NCBI RefSeq assembly: GCF_003173775.1
Contig: NZ_CP029552.1
Location: 6,035,001-6,099,000, forward strand
DNA length: 64,000 bases
Source: Methylobacterium sp. 17Sr1-1
GTDB lineage: Bacteria > Pseudomonadota > Alphaproteobacteria > Rhizobiales > Beijerinckiaceae
Reading direction: 5' to 3'
The notes under the pieces are model-generated. The model had not been told where the DNA came from. It saw nothing but the letters and a program-made list of their open reading frames with translations, and ran no database searches. This document shows, piece after piece, positions 56,562-64,000 of the stretch. Both the position numbers and the translations under genes were made by a program. Each line of letters begins with the position of its first letter. Within the stretch, counting starts at the first letter, position 1.

Positions 56562-57227
56562 ATGACTCTCGCGGAACCCTCCGGCCTGATGCTGCCCCCC
56601 GCCTTCCGGCCGCTGCGTCTGTCAGACTCTGCCGGAACGGCGCACGACCGGGCCTGCGCGAAGGCTGACGCGGACGACGGGGCCGCCGGCACCCTGGTGG
56701 TCGGGGGCCGGCCCGGCACTGTCGAGATCGCGGTGGTGCTGGCGCCCGAGGAGCCGCTGGCGACCGCCCGCCTCGTCGGGCTCGTCGGCCTCACGGCCCT
56801 GGCGGAGGCGGTCGGCAGCCACGCTCCGCCCGACAAGCCGGTGACGGTGGACGCGGCCGGCACCCTGTTCTTCGACCGCGCCCGCCTCGGCGGCGGGCGC
56901 CTGGCTTGGCCGGAGGCTTGCGCCGAGGGCGCAGTGCCCGGTTGGCTCGTCTTCTCCGCCATGCTGATCGCCTCGAAGCGCGAGGCGGGCGACCCCGGCC
57001 ACACCCCGGGCTCGACCTCGCTGGAGGAGGAGGGTTTCGAGGCCGGTGCCGACGCGCTCGTCGAGAGCTTCGCCCGCCACCTCCTGCGCGGGCTCTCGCT
57101 CTGGGCCGAGGACGGCCCCGCGGCGGCGCTCGCGCGGGCTCGATCCACCCTCGACATCGACCCCGCGACGCTCCGCCTCGACGGAACCGGCTGGTACGAT
57201 CCCGCCCGGGGAGGCCCGCGCCTGTGA
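56562..57227 (+). CDS. Biotin/lipoate ligase-like family protein
   Basis: A 221-residue protein. It starts with MLPPAFRPLRLSDSAG and has TLVVGGRPGTVEIAVVLAPEEPL, then DKPVTVDAAGTLFFDRARLGGGRLAWPE. The C-terminal part ends LDIDPATLRLDGTGWYDPARGG. The family assignment (biotin/lipoate A/B protein ligase family with a DUF4444-like tail) is from recall of this locus and is moderate. No catalytic Lys motif is clear. First gene of a coupled run; its stop overlaps the next GTG by 4 bases. Confidence 0.7.
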   Translation: MTLAEPSGLMLPPAFRPLRLSDSAGTAHDRACAKADADDGAAGTLVVGGRPGTVEIAVVLAPEEPLATARLVGLVGLTALAEAVGSHAPPDKPVTVDAAGTLFFDRARLGGGRLAWPEACAEGAVPGWLVFSAMLIASKREAGDPGHTPGSTSLEEEGFEAGADALVESFARHLLRGLSLWAEDGPAAALARARSTLDIDPATLRLDGTGWYDPARGGPRL

Positions 57228-57781
57228 GCCTCAAGCTTCCCCGCACCCTGCGGCTCGACCCCTCCGACACCCTGGTCTTCCCCCGCGCCGCCCCGCCCGG
57301 CGAGTGGGCGGTGACCGGCAGCTTCCTGTTCCTCGACGGCGATCCGGCGGCGCTCGCCGGCAAGGAACGGGCGGCGTTCCGGGCCGGCTTCCTCGGCATC
57401 GATTCGTTCGGCTTCTCGACCCTGGTGGTGGTGAGCGAGGCGAGCCCGCCCGAGCGCGAGGCCGCGACCGAGGCGCTGGCCGCCCAGTTCCAGGCCCGCC
57501 TCGGCGCGCCGGACTGGCTAAGCGCGCTCGTCGCCGCCCGGGAGGAGATCGCGGTGGCCGAATCGCTCTGCGGCCCGCCGGTCGGCACGGTGCTGGCGCT
57601 GCACCGCACGCTGGAGGACGGCGAGATCCGCGAGCGCTTCCGGGCTCTGCGCCCGCGGGAGGGCGCGGTGCCGGGATCCGACCGGCGCCACGCCTATGCC
57701 CGCGCCTTCGATTTCTACGAGAGCGACGAGGAGCCCGAGGAGCGGGTCGACCTCGCCGGGCTCCTCACCGGAAAACCGTGA
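57224..57781 (+). CDS. DUF6505-like protein of the formate dehydrogenase locus
   Basis: A 185-residue soluble protein starting VSLKLPRTLRLDPSDTLVF. It contains SFLFLDGDPAALAGKERAAFRAGFLGIDSFGFSTLVVV and a central helix-rich part (AATEALAAQFQARLGAP). The DUF6505 label is from memory of formate dehydrogenase neighbourhoods. It overlaps the previous stop (GTGA) and shares one base with the next start (TGATG), so it is translated as part of a coupled unit. Function unknown. Confidence 0.72.
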   Translation: MSLKLPRTLRLDPSDTLVFPRAAPPGEWAVTGSFLFLDGDPAALAGKERAAFRAGFLGIDSFGFSTLVVVSEASPPEREAATEALAAQFQARLGAPDWLSALVAAREEIAVAESLCGPPVGTVLALHRTLEDGEIRERFRALRPREGAVPGSDRRHAYARAFDFYESDEEPEERVDLAGLLTGKP

Positions 57782-58788
57782 TGACCGAGTTCTGGGTCTC
57801 GAGCGGCCACCACCTCACCCGGCGCGACGCGGGCGGCGGGCTCGTCGTCACCGACGAATTGCTGCTGGCCTATCTCGCCCGGCCCGAGCTGGTGCCGCCG
57901 GACGAGGCCTGCGCCGCCGAGCGGGCGCTCCACGCCGCGCTCCTGCGCGATCCTCGCCGCCCGGTGACGCCATCCGAGGTCGCGGCCCTGGCGGATGCCG
58001 ATGCGCGCGAGAACTGGGAGATGATCCTGGCTTTTCGCGATCGGCTGCTCGCCGGGCGTAACCTCGAGGCGGCCTATCTCGACCTCGTCCGCCGCGGGAG
58101 CGCTGGCACCCCGATCCTGTTCCTCAACCAGCTCGTCCACCTGATCCTGCGCAACGCCCTCGACGGCTGCGACGATCCCTTCACCTTGCGCGCCGCCGAG
58201 CTGTTCTTCCGCCCGCAGCGGGCCTCCGTGACCGAGGGCTCGCTGCTGCTGGCCGATGCCGAGCTGATCGACGAGGCGGAGGGCGCGGGCCGGCCATCGC
58301 CGCTCGTGGCGATGCTCGGGCGCGAGCCGGTCTCCGAGCTCGACGTGCTGACCGCCGACAACGCCTGGACCTACTGGAGCCGGTCGGACGCCTTCAGCAT
58401 GGCGCTCAACCTCGGCTCCGATCCGAAAAGCCGCGAGGGGCTGGCGCGGGCGATCCAGGCCTTCGTGCGCCACCTGCTCGCGGTCGAGGTCGATGTCGAG
58501 TCGATTCCCGCGATCGAGGACCGGGACTGGCGCTGGTTCGTCGGCCTCGACCAGGAGGGCACGCGGATCGGCAACGCCCTGTGGCGCGGAGAAGCCCTAG
58601 AGCCCGCCGCTTTCGAGCGGGTGGTCGCCCTGTTCCGGCTCGGCATCCGCGACCCCGGCAGGGTCGATCCGCGCGTCGGCGACCGGCCGGTCTACCTGCT
58701 GCTGGCCATGACGCCCGACCGGCTGGTGACGATGAAGCCGCAGAACCTGATCGCGGGCCTTCCCGTTATCCAGGCGGGAGAAGCCTGA
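57781..58788 (+). CDS. DUF6352-like protein of the formate dehydrogenase locus
   Basis: A 335-residue soluble, mostly helical protein. It starts MTEFWVSSGHHLTRRDAGGGLVVTDELLLAYLARPEL. Later it has LFLNQLVHLILRNALDGCDDPFTLRAAELFFRPQ and LDVLTADNAWTYWSRSDAFSMALNLG. There are no metal or nucleotide motifs. The DUF6352 label is from memory. It overlaps both neighbours by one base, indicating a fixed stoichiometric or sequential role in formate dehydrogenase maturation. Confidence 0.72.
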   Translation: MTEFWVSSGHHLTRRDAGGGLVVTDELLLAYLARPELVPPDEACAAERALHAALLRDPRRPVTPSEVAALADADARENWEMILAFRDRLLAGRNLEAAYLDLVRRGSAGTPILFLNQLVHLILRNALDGCDDPFTLRAAELFFRPQRASVTEGSLLLADAELIDEAEGAGRPSPLVAMLGREPVSELDVLTADNAWTYWSRSDAFSMALNLGSDPKSREGLARAIQAFVRHLLAVEVDVESIPAIEDRDWRWFVGLDQEGTRIGNALWRGEALEPAAFERVVALFRLGIRDPGRVDPRVGDRPVYLLLAMTPDRLVTMKPQNLIAGLPVIQAGEA

Positions 58789-59309
58789 TGAGCACGCAGC
58801 TGATCTCCGTCGGGGTCGTCGTCGCCAAGCGCCGGCTGAAGGGCCCGTGGGCCAGCCATGCCTGGCTCCCCGTCGCGGTACTGCCGGGCCTGCCCGGCAC
58901 CGTGCCCTGGACCCGCCTCTCGGTCTCCGAGGACGAGGAGACCTTCTACGCCGGCGCCTACGAGATCGAGCTGCATCCGGCCGAGACCGCGCATTACGGC
59001 GACAACCTCGCGGCGGCGCAGCCCTCGCTCTGGGTCGCCTTGCGCGAGACCGGCCCTGAGACCTACGCCGTCGCGACCGTGACCGCCGACCCCTACGAGG
59101 GCGAGTCGCTGGCCGAGGGCATCGGCGAGATCGTCGAGGCGGTGCCGATGCCGCCGGAGATCCAGGCCGAGGTCGGGGCGTTCTACCGGGCGTTCCACGT
59201 CGAGCGGGTGTTTCACAAGCGCAAGCGCGACCGGGCCGATCCGGAGGCCCTGGCGCGCCAGGGAGCCCATCAGGGAGCCGGCGGGCGCCGCCGCCCGGAG
59301 GAGCCGTGA
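58788..59309 (+). CDS. DUF3305 protein
   Basis: A 173-residue protein. QLISVGVVVAKRRLKGPWASHAWLPVAVLPG and YAGAYEIELHPAETAHYGDNLAAAQPSLWVAL match DUF3305, a family that accompanies membrane formate dehydrogenases. The basic C-terminal tail (VFHKRKRDRADPEALARQG) is typical. No signal peptide. Exact role unknown; coupling with DUF3306 by a 4-base overlap (GTGA) indicates that the two act together. Confidence 0.88.
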   Translation: MSTQLISVGVVVAKRRLKGPWASHAWLPVAVLPGLPGTVPWTRLSVSEDEETFYAGAYEIELHPAETAHYGDNLAAAQPSLWVALRETGPETYAVATVTADPYEGESLAEGIGEIVEAVPMPPEIQAEVGAFYRAFHVERVFHKRKRDRADPEALARQGAHQGAGGRRRPEEP

Positions 59310-60037
59310 GCGACGGCTTCCTCGCCCGCTGGTCGCGGCGCAAGCGCGACGAGGCACGCCGGCCGCTGGAGGCCACGACCGAGGCCGAGTCCGCCGAGCC
59401 CGCGGTTGCGCCGCCCGAGGACGAGGCCGGTCTCACGCCCGACGAACTGGCGCAGCTCCCCTCCCTCGACGCGCTGACCGCCGCGACCGACCTGACGCCG
59501 TTCCTGCGCGCCGGCGTGCCGCGGGCCCTGCGCAACGCGGCGCTCCGCCGGATGTGGTCGATCGATCCGGCGATCCGCGACTTCGTCAGCGAGGCGCGGG
59601 AATACGCCTACGACTGGAACACCCCCGGCGGGGTGCCGGGCACCGGGGGCCTGATCTCCGCCGAGGAGGTGCGGGCGGTGGTGGAGCGGGTGTTCGGGGG
59701 TGGGGAGGAGAAGCCCTCCGTAGTCGACGACGAGGGGGTGAGCGCCGGCAGCCCCCCTCTCCCGAGTGGGAGAGGGGTTGGGGGTGAGGGCGGCGCGCTT
59801 CCGTGTAATGCTGAGAGCGTCGTGCGGGTAGCTCAACCGTCCAGGATCATTGCGGAGACCGAGCCACCCCCGCGCGATCTTCGATCGCCCCTACCCCTCT
59901 CCCAAACGGGAGAGGGGATCCCGCGTCCTTCGCTAGACCAGTCGGCGCTGCCAGATCGTCGCGACCCGGCGCCGGAGCCCGAGCCACCCCCCTCCCCGCC
60001 CCGCCTGCGACGTCATGGCGGGGCGATACCGATTTGA
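59306..60037 (+). CDS. DUF3306 protein with an in-frame repeat insertion
   Basis: A 243-residue protein. The N-terminal part (DGFLARWSRRKRDEA) and DLTPFLRAGVPRALRNAALRRMWSIDPAIRDFVSEAREYAYDWNTPGG are the conserved DUF3306 core. The C-terminal end RRHGGAIPI recalls the usual RRHGGALP terminus. Between them, about residues 148-207 are encoded by a dispersed palindromic element (59746-59925), for example PPLPSGRGVGGEGG and LPLSQTGEGIPRPS. The insert is about 180 bases, so the frame is kept. Whether the protein still functions is unknown. Confidence 0.85.
   Translation: MSDGFLARWSRRKRDEARRPLEATTEAESAEPAVAPPEDEAGLTPDELAQLPSLDALTAATDLTPFLRAGVPRALRNAALRRMWSIDPAIRDFVSEAREYAYDWNTPGGVPGTGGLISAEEVRAVVERVFGGGEEKPSVVDDEGVSAGSPPLPSGRGVGGEGGALPCNAESVVRVAQPSRIIAETEPPPRDLRSPLPLSQTGEGIPRPSLDQSALPDRRDPAPEPEPPPSPPRLRRHGGAIPI
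59746..59925. repeat. Long palindromic dispersed element, copy D, inside a CDS
   Basis: Hairpins CCCCTCTCCC-gagt-GGGAGAGGGG (59754-59777) and CCCCTCTCCC-aaac-GGGAGAGGGG (59894-59917) flank a core with TTGGGGGTGAGGGCGG and GCGATCTTCGATCGCCCCTA. It ends GATCCCGCG. Same family as the copies at 7.5, 23.2 and 39.3 kb, but located within the DUF3306 reading frame. Confidence 0.8.
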
Positions 60038-60157
60038 AGCGTTAGAAAGTAGAATTGTGCGCCATGGATTCCCCGGTATGGTGCCGGCAACGGGGCGCCG
60101 CATCCTCCAAATGATGGAGGACACCGAGCGCCGGCAGCCCCCGGTGACGAAGTTGCG

Positions 60158-60766
60158 TTGCGCGAGGTGGTGGTGAACCAGGGCCCCGGTCCGACCGACG
60201 AGATCGACGCTCTGCGCGCCCAGGAATACGACCTCCTGGCGGCCCTGCTCGGCCGCGCGCCGGCGCCGGAGCTGCTCGCCGGCCTGCAAGGGCTCGACGG
60301 CGACGCCTCGCCGCTGGGCCAGGCCCATGCCGCCCTCGGCCGCGCCGCCCGCGAGGCCGACCCGCGTGCCGTCGGGCGCGACTACTTCGCGCTGTTCGTC
60401 GGCGTCGGGCGCGGGCTGATCATGCCCTACGCGTCCTACTACCTCACCGGTTTCCTCAACGAGCGCCCGCTCGCCCGGGTGCGCCAGGACCTCGCCGCGC
60501 TCGGGCTCGAACGGGATCCGGGCTCGAGCGAGCCGGAGGACCATGCCGCCACCCTGCTCGAGGTGATGGCGACGCTGTCGGGCCGGCGCCTGCCGGCGGA
60601 GCCGGAGGCGGATCACCGCTTCTTCGAGCGGCATCTGAAGCCGTGGATCGGGCGTTTCTTTACCGACGTTGCGGCGCAGGCCGCCACGCCGTTCTACCGG
60701 GCCGTCGGCGAACTCGGCGAGGTGTTCACGACGGTCGAGGCCGAGGCCTTCGCCATGGAGGCGTGA
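60158..60766 (+). CDS. TorD/DmsD family molecular chaperone
   Basis: A protein of about 200 residues, all-helical, of the redox-enzyme maturation protein family. GRDYFALFVGVGRGLIMPYASYYLTGFLNERPLARVRQDLAALGL contains the E/Y-x-F-L-x-V-G-x3-P-Y-x-S-x-Y pattern typical of TorD. EPEDHAATLLEVMATLSG matches the EPxDH motif. It should bind the Tat signal of formate dehydrogenase during cofactor loading. Start uncertain: TTG 60158 or one of three GTG codons at 60167-60175. Confidence 0.9.
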   Translation: MREVVVNQGPGPTDEIDALRAQEYDLLAALLGRAPAPELLAGLQGLDGDASPLGQAHAALGRAAREADPRAVGRDYFALFVGVGRGLIMPYASYYLTGFLNERPLARVRQDLAALGLERDPGSSEPEDHAATLLEVMATLSGRRLPAEPEADHRFFERHLKPWIGRFFTDVAAQAATPFYRAVGELGEVFTTVEAEAFAMEA

Positions 60767-60801
60767 GGTGGACGGCGCGGTCACACGAGAGGAGAGCCGC
60801 G

Positions 60802-61032
60802 ATGCGGCAGGACGACGACACGAAGAAGGACGGCCTCGGACGGCGGCAATTCTTCCGCGCGCTCGGCGGCGGCACCGCCGCGGCGGCGGCCGCGGTCGCC
60901 TCCGTGCCGCTGACGCCCACCGAGGCCAAGGCCTACGACCCCGGCAATGACGAGACCCGGTCGCGCTATCGCGAGACCGACCACGTCAAGGCCTTCTACC
61001 GCACCAACGGCTACGAGACGCTGAAGAAGTGA
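60802..61032 (+). CDS. Formate dehydrogenase-region Tat-signal small protein
   Basis: A 76-residue protein with a twin-arginine signal: LGRRQFFRALGGGTAAAAAAVASVP, then a short mature part ending HVKAFYRTNGYETLKK. It belongs to the small Tat targets that sit just upstream of formate dehydrogenase alpha genes (TIGR02811 type). Its role may be an extra subunit or assembly aid. A strong GAGAGGAG precedes the ATG. It is 7 bases before fdhA. Confidence 0.9.
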   Translation: MRQDDDTKKDGLGRRQFFRALGGGTAAAAAAVASVPLTPTEAKAYDPGNDETRSRYRETDHVKAFYRTNGYETLKK

Positions 61033-61039
61033 GACCGGC

Positions 61040-63982
61040 ATGCTGACCAAGCGCAGGAACGGCGTGGCGGGCCGCGGCAGCCACCAGGCCCTCGCCGCGG
61101 GCCTGACCGCCCACACCCTCGACCGCCGCGGCTTCCTGCGGAAATCGGGGCTGGCCGCGGGCGGGCTCGCGGCCCTCGGCACGGTTCGGCTCGGCGCCGT
61201 GCGCCCGGCTCAGGCCGCCGGCTCGTCGGCCGATCCGGCCCAGGCCGTGATCCGCAAGAACATCTGCACCCACTGCTCGGTCGGCTGCACGGTGACGGCC
61301 GAGGTCGTCAACGGCGTCTGGGTCGGCCAGGAGCCGTCCTGGGCGAGCCCGATCAACCGCGGGGCGCATTGCGCCAAGGGCGCGGCGATCCGCGAGCTCG
61401 TCCACAGCGACCGCCGCCTGCGCTACCCGATGAAGATCGTGAACGGCGAGTGGCAGCGGGTCTCCTGGGACCAGGCGATCACCGAGATCACCGACAAGCT
61501 CCAGGCGATCCGCAACAAGAACGGTGCCGATTCGGTCTACTGGCTCGGCTCGGCCAAGTTCACCAACGAGGCCTCGTACCTGTTCCGCAAGTTCGCGGCC
61601 TATTGGGGCACCAACAACGTCGACCACCAGGCCCGCATCTGCCACTCGACCACGGTGGCGGGCGTGGCCAACACCTGGGGCTACGGCGCCCAAACCAATT
61701 CCTACAACGACATCCGCAACGCCAAGACGATGATCATCCTCGGCGGCAACCCCGCCGAGGCGCACCCGATCTCCATGCAGCACGTGCTGTCGGGCAAGGA
61801 GATCAACCGCGCCAACATGATCGTCATCGATCCGCGCTTCACCCGCACGGCGGCGCATGCCACCGAGTACGTCCGCATCCGCTCGGGCACCGACATCCCG
61901 GTGGTGTGGGGCATCCTCTGGCACATCTTCCAGAACGGCTGGGAGGACAAGGCCTTCATCGAGCAACGCGTCTACGCGATGGACGACGTCCGCAAGGAGG
62001 TCGCGAAGTGGACGCCCGAGGAGGTCGAGCGGGTCTCCGGCGTGCCGGGCGAGCAGCTGAAGCGTGTCGCCGAGCTCTTCGCCAAGGAGAAGCCCGCCAC
62101 CCTGATCTGGTGCATGGGCGCGACCCAGCACACGGTCGGCACCGCCAACGTGCGGGCGCTCTGCATCCTCTGTCTCGCCACCGGCAACGTCGGCAAGCCC
62201 GGCACCGGCGCCAACATCTTCCGCGGCCACACCAACGTCCAGGGCGCGACCGATCTCGGCCTCGATGTGACGACGCTGCCGCTCTATTACGGCCTCGTCG
62301 AGGGCGGCTGGAAGCACTGGGCCCGGGTCTGGGAGGTCGAGTACGACTGGCTGCAGTCGCGCTTCGACGAGGTGCCCGCCAGCGCCGGCCGCAAGGCGCG
62401 CTCGCGCAAGGAGAACATGGAGACACCCGGTCTCACCTCGACCCGGTGGTTCGACGCCGTGAGCCTGCCCGCCGACCAGGTCGACCAGCGCACGCCGCTC
62501 AAGGCCATGATGGTGTTCGGCCACGGCGGCAACACCGTCACCCGGATGCCCGAGGCGGTGAAGGGCATGTCCGAGCTGGAACTGCTCGTCGTCGCCGACC
62601 CGCACCCGACCACCTTCGCGGCGATGGATGCGCGGCGGGACAACACCTACCTGCTGCCGATCTGCACCTCGCTCGAGATGGACGGGTCGCGCACCGCGTC
62701 GAACCGCACGCTCCAGTGGGGCGAGCAGGTCGTGAAGCCGGCCTTCGAGTCGAAGAACGACTACGAGGTGATCTACCGGATGGCGGTGAAGCTCGGATTC
62801 GCCGACAGCCTGTTCAAGAACATCAAGGTGGTGGACGGTGTGCCGTCGGCCGAGGACCTCCTGCGGGAGATCAACCGCGGCGGCTGGTCCACCGGCTATT
62901 GCGGCCAGAGCCCCGAGCGCCTCAAGGCGCACATGAGGAACCAGCACAAGTTCGACCTCGTGACGCTGCGCGCGCCGAAGGACGATCCGGAGGTCGGTGG
63001 CGACTATTACGGCCTGCCCTGGCCGTGCTGGGGCAAGCCGGAGCTGAAGCATCCGGGCACGCACATCCTCTACAACACGTCGCTGCACGTGAAGGAGGGC
63101 GGCAGCACCTTCCGCGCCCGGTTCGGCACCGAGCGCAACGGCCAGACGCTGCTGGCGGAGGATTCCTTCACCAAGGATTCCGATCTCACCGACGGCTATC
63201 CCGAATTCACCTTCGGGGTGTTCCGCAAGCTCGGCTGGGACAAGGACCTGACGGCGGACGAGCTCGCCACGATCCAGCGGATCGGCGGCAACAACCCGGA
63301 CGCGGTCAGCTGGGCCACCGACCTGTCGGGCGGCATCCAGCGGGTCTGCCTCGACCACGGCGTGATCCCGTTCGGCAACGGCAAGGCCCGGGCCAATGCC
63401 TGGAACCTGCCCGACCCGGTGCCGGTCCACCGCGAGCCGATCTACTCGCCCCGGCCCGACCTCGTCGCGAAGTACCCGACCCGGCCCGACGAGCGGCAGT
63501 TCCGCATGCCGAATGTCGGCTTCTCGGTGCAGAAGGCGGCGGTCGATCGCGGCATCGCCAAGCAGTTCCCGATCATCCTGTCCTCGGGCCGCCTCGTCGA
63601 GTACGAGGGCGGCGGCGAGGAGACCCGCTCGAACCCCTGGCTCGCCGAGTTGCAGCAGGACATGTTCGTCGAGGTCAATACCCAGGACGCGGCCGAGCGC
63701 GGCATCAAGGACGGGCAGTTCGTCTGGGTCCACGGCCCGGAGAACGCCGCGAAGGCCAAGGTGAAGGCCCTCGTCACCGACCGCGTCGCCAAGGGCGTCG
63801 CCTGGGCGCCGTTCCACTTCTCGGGCTGGTTCCAGGGCAAGGATATGCGCGACTTCTACCCGAAGGGCGCCGACCCGGTGGTGCTCGGCGAGAGCGTCAA
63901 CACCGTCACCACCTACGGCTTCGATCCCGTGACGGGCATGCAGGAGACCAAGGTGACCCTCTGTCAGATCAGCGCGGCGTAA
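61040..63982 (+). CDS. fdhA: Formate dehydrogenase catalytic (alpha) subunit, Cys-type
   Basis: A 980-residue molybdopterin oxidoreductase that oxidises formate. It has a Tat signal (DRRGFLRKSGLAAGGLAAL, residues 28-46) and a 4Fe-4S domain with Cys 76, 79, 83 and 111. The active site is ARICHSTTVAG: C201 replaces the selenocysteine of enzymes like Escherichia coli FdnG, with H202 next to it. It is exported with cofactor in place and would join iron-sulfur and cytochrome b subunits in the membrane. It matches the FDH3-like type of Methylobacterium. The next gene starts at 63998. Confidence 0.95.
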   Translation: MLTKRRNGVAGRGSHQALAAGLTAHTLDRRGFLRKSGLAAGGLAALGTVRLGAVRPAQAAGSSADPAQAVIRKNICTHCSVGCTVTAEVVNGVWVGQEPSWASPINRGAHCAKGAAIRELVHSDRRLRYPMKIVNGEWQRVSWDQAITEITDKLQAIRNKNGADSVYWLGSAKFTNEASYLFRKFAAYWGTNNVDHQARICHSTTVAGVANTWGYGAQTNSYNDIRNAKTMIILGGNPAEAHPISMQHVLSGKEINRANMIVIDPRFTRTAAHATEYVRIRSGTDIPVVWGILWHIFQNGWEDKAFIEQRVYAMDDVRKEVAKWTPEEVERVSGVPGEQLKRVAELFAKEKPATLIWCMGATQHTVGTANVRALCILCLATGNVGKPGTGANIFRGHTNVQGATDLGLDVTTLPLYYGLVEGGWKHWARVWEVEYDWLQSRFDEVPASAGRKARSRKENMETPGLTSTRWFDAVSLPADQVDQRTPLKAMMVFGHGGNTVTRMPEAVKGMSELELLVVADPHPTTFAAMDARRDNTYLLPICTSLEMDGSRTASNRTLQWGEQVVKPAFESKNDYEVIYRMAVKLGFADSLFKNIKVVDGVPSAEDLLREINRGGWSTGYCGQSPERLKAHMRNQHKFDLVTLRAPKDDPEVGGDYYGLPWPCWGKPELKHPGTHILYNTSLHVKEGGSTFRARFGTERNGQTLLAEDSFTKDSDLTDGYPEFTFGVFRKLGWDKDLTADELATIQRIGGNNPDAVSWATDLSGGIQRVCLDHGVIPFGNGKARANAWNLPDPVPVHREPIYSPRPDLVAKYPTRPDERQFRMPNVGFSVQKAAVDRGIAKQFPIILSSGRLVEYEGGGEETRSNPWLAELQQDMFVEVNTQDAAERGIKDGQFVWVHGPENAAKAKVKALVTDRVAKGVAWAPFHFSGWFQGKDMRDFYPKGADPVVLGESVNTVTTYGFDPVTGMQETKVTLCQISAA

Positions 63983-63997
63983 AGGGAGGGCTTCCTC

Positions 63998-64000
63998 ATG
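63998..64000 (+). CDS. Start codon of the next gene (presumably iron-sulfur subunit), truncated by window end
   Basis: AAGGGAGGG (63982-63990) is a strong ribosome-binding site 7 bases before ATG 63998. By locus order the gene should be the formate dehydrogenase beta subunit, but only the start codon lies inside the window, so identity is inferred. Confidence 0.4.

Overview
The window is GC-rich, densely coded chromosomal DNA from an alphaproteobacterium. Gene content points to Hyphomicrobiales, most likely Methylobacterium or Methylorubrum: EgtB/EgtD ergothioneine genes, a phasin with PhaR-type sites, ClpS-ClpA, SDHAF4-like DUF1674, DUF2794, a split UbiA/RsmE/GCS2-type ligase neighbourhood, and a membrane formate dehydrogenase locus with DUF3305/DUF3306. 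Nearly every gene has long GC-driven antisense open frames, which are not annotated. No tRNA, rRNA, CRISPR array, IS element, integrase or prophage gene was recognised. The genus is inferred from gene content, not from a marker comparison.

Layout. 0-7.4 kb: HIT protein, rpsD with its terminator, murI plus an alpha/beta hydrolase, then egtB-egtD followed by a VWA-like protein and a membrane J-domain protein. 7.5-18 kb: a DacA-type D,D-carboxypeptidase with SPOR domain, a phasin gene with two PhaR-type sites in its promoter, clpS-clpA, a CysQ/IMPase family enzyme, a ubiA gene broken by a one-base frameshift, and rsmE. 18-30 kb: GCS2-family ligase, a VOC protein, a purine permease-uricase pair, rnhA, an MHYT hybrid histidine kinase, an aldo/keto reductase and a diguanylate cyclase. 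28.5-43.7 kb: heparinase family protein, rsmB, DUF1674, small proteins, a candidate small RNA, rnhB, an acyl-CoA synthetase with a DUF296 partner, a radical SAM protein, moaB, a zinc peptidase and a uracil-DNA glycosylase. 43.9-46.7 kb: etfQO and a PheC-like periplasmic protein.

46.8-64 kb is a molybdenum/formate region. A minus-strand operon carries three MoeA-domain proteins plus mobB. One MoeA is fused to a periplasmic-binding-protein-like domain. A WD40-cytochrome c fusion and a two-gene unit with a HEPN-like protein follow. Then come a polyferredoxin and a divergent, translationally coupled run: biotin/lipoate ligase-like, DUF6505-like, DUF6352-like, DUF3305, DUF3306. A TorD chaperone, a small Tat-signal protein and the formate dehydrogenase catalytic subunit complete it. 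The window ends on the start codon of the next gene, presumably the iron-sulfur subunit. Together these look like cofactor supply, maturation, export and catalysis for one respiratory formate dehydrogenase.

Two or three families of dispersed palindromic elements recur between genes (about 7.5, 23.2, 33.6, 39.3 and 59.8 kb). One copy sits in frame inside the DUF3306 gene. Most assignments rest on motifs read by eye; no database search was possible.
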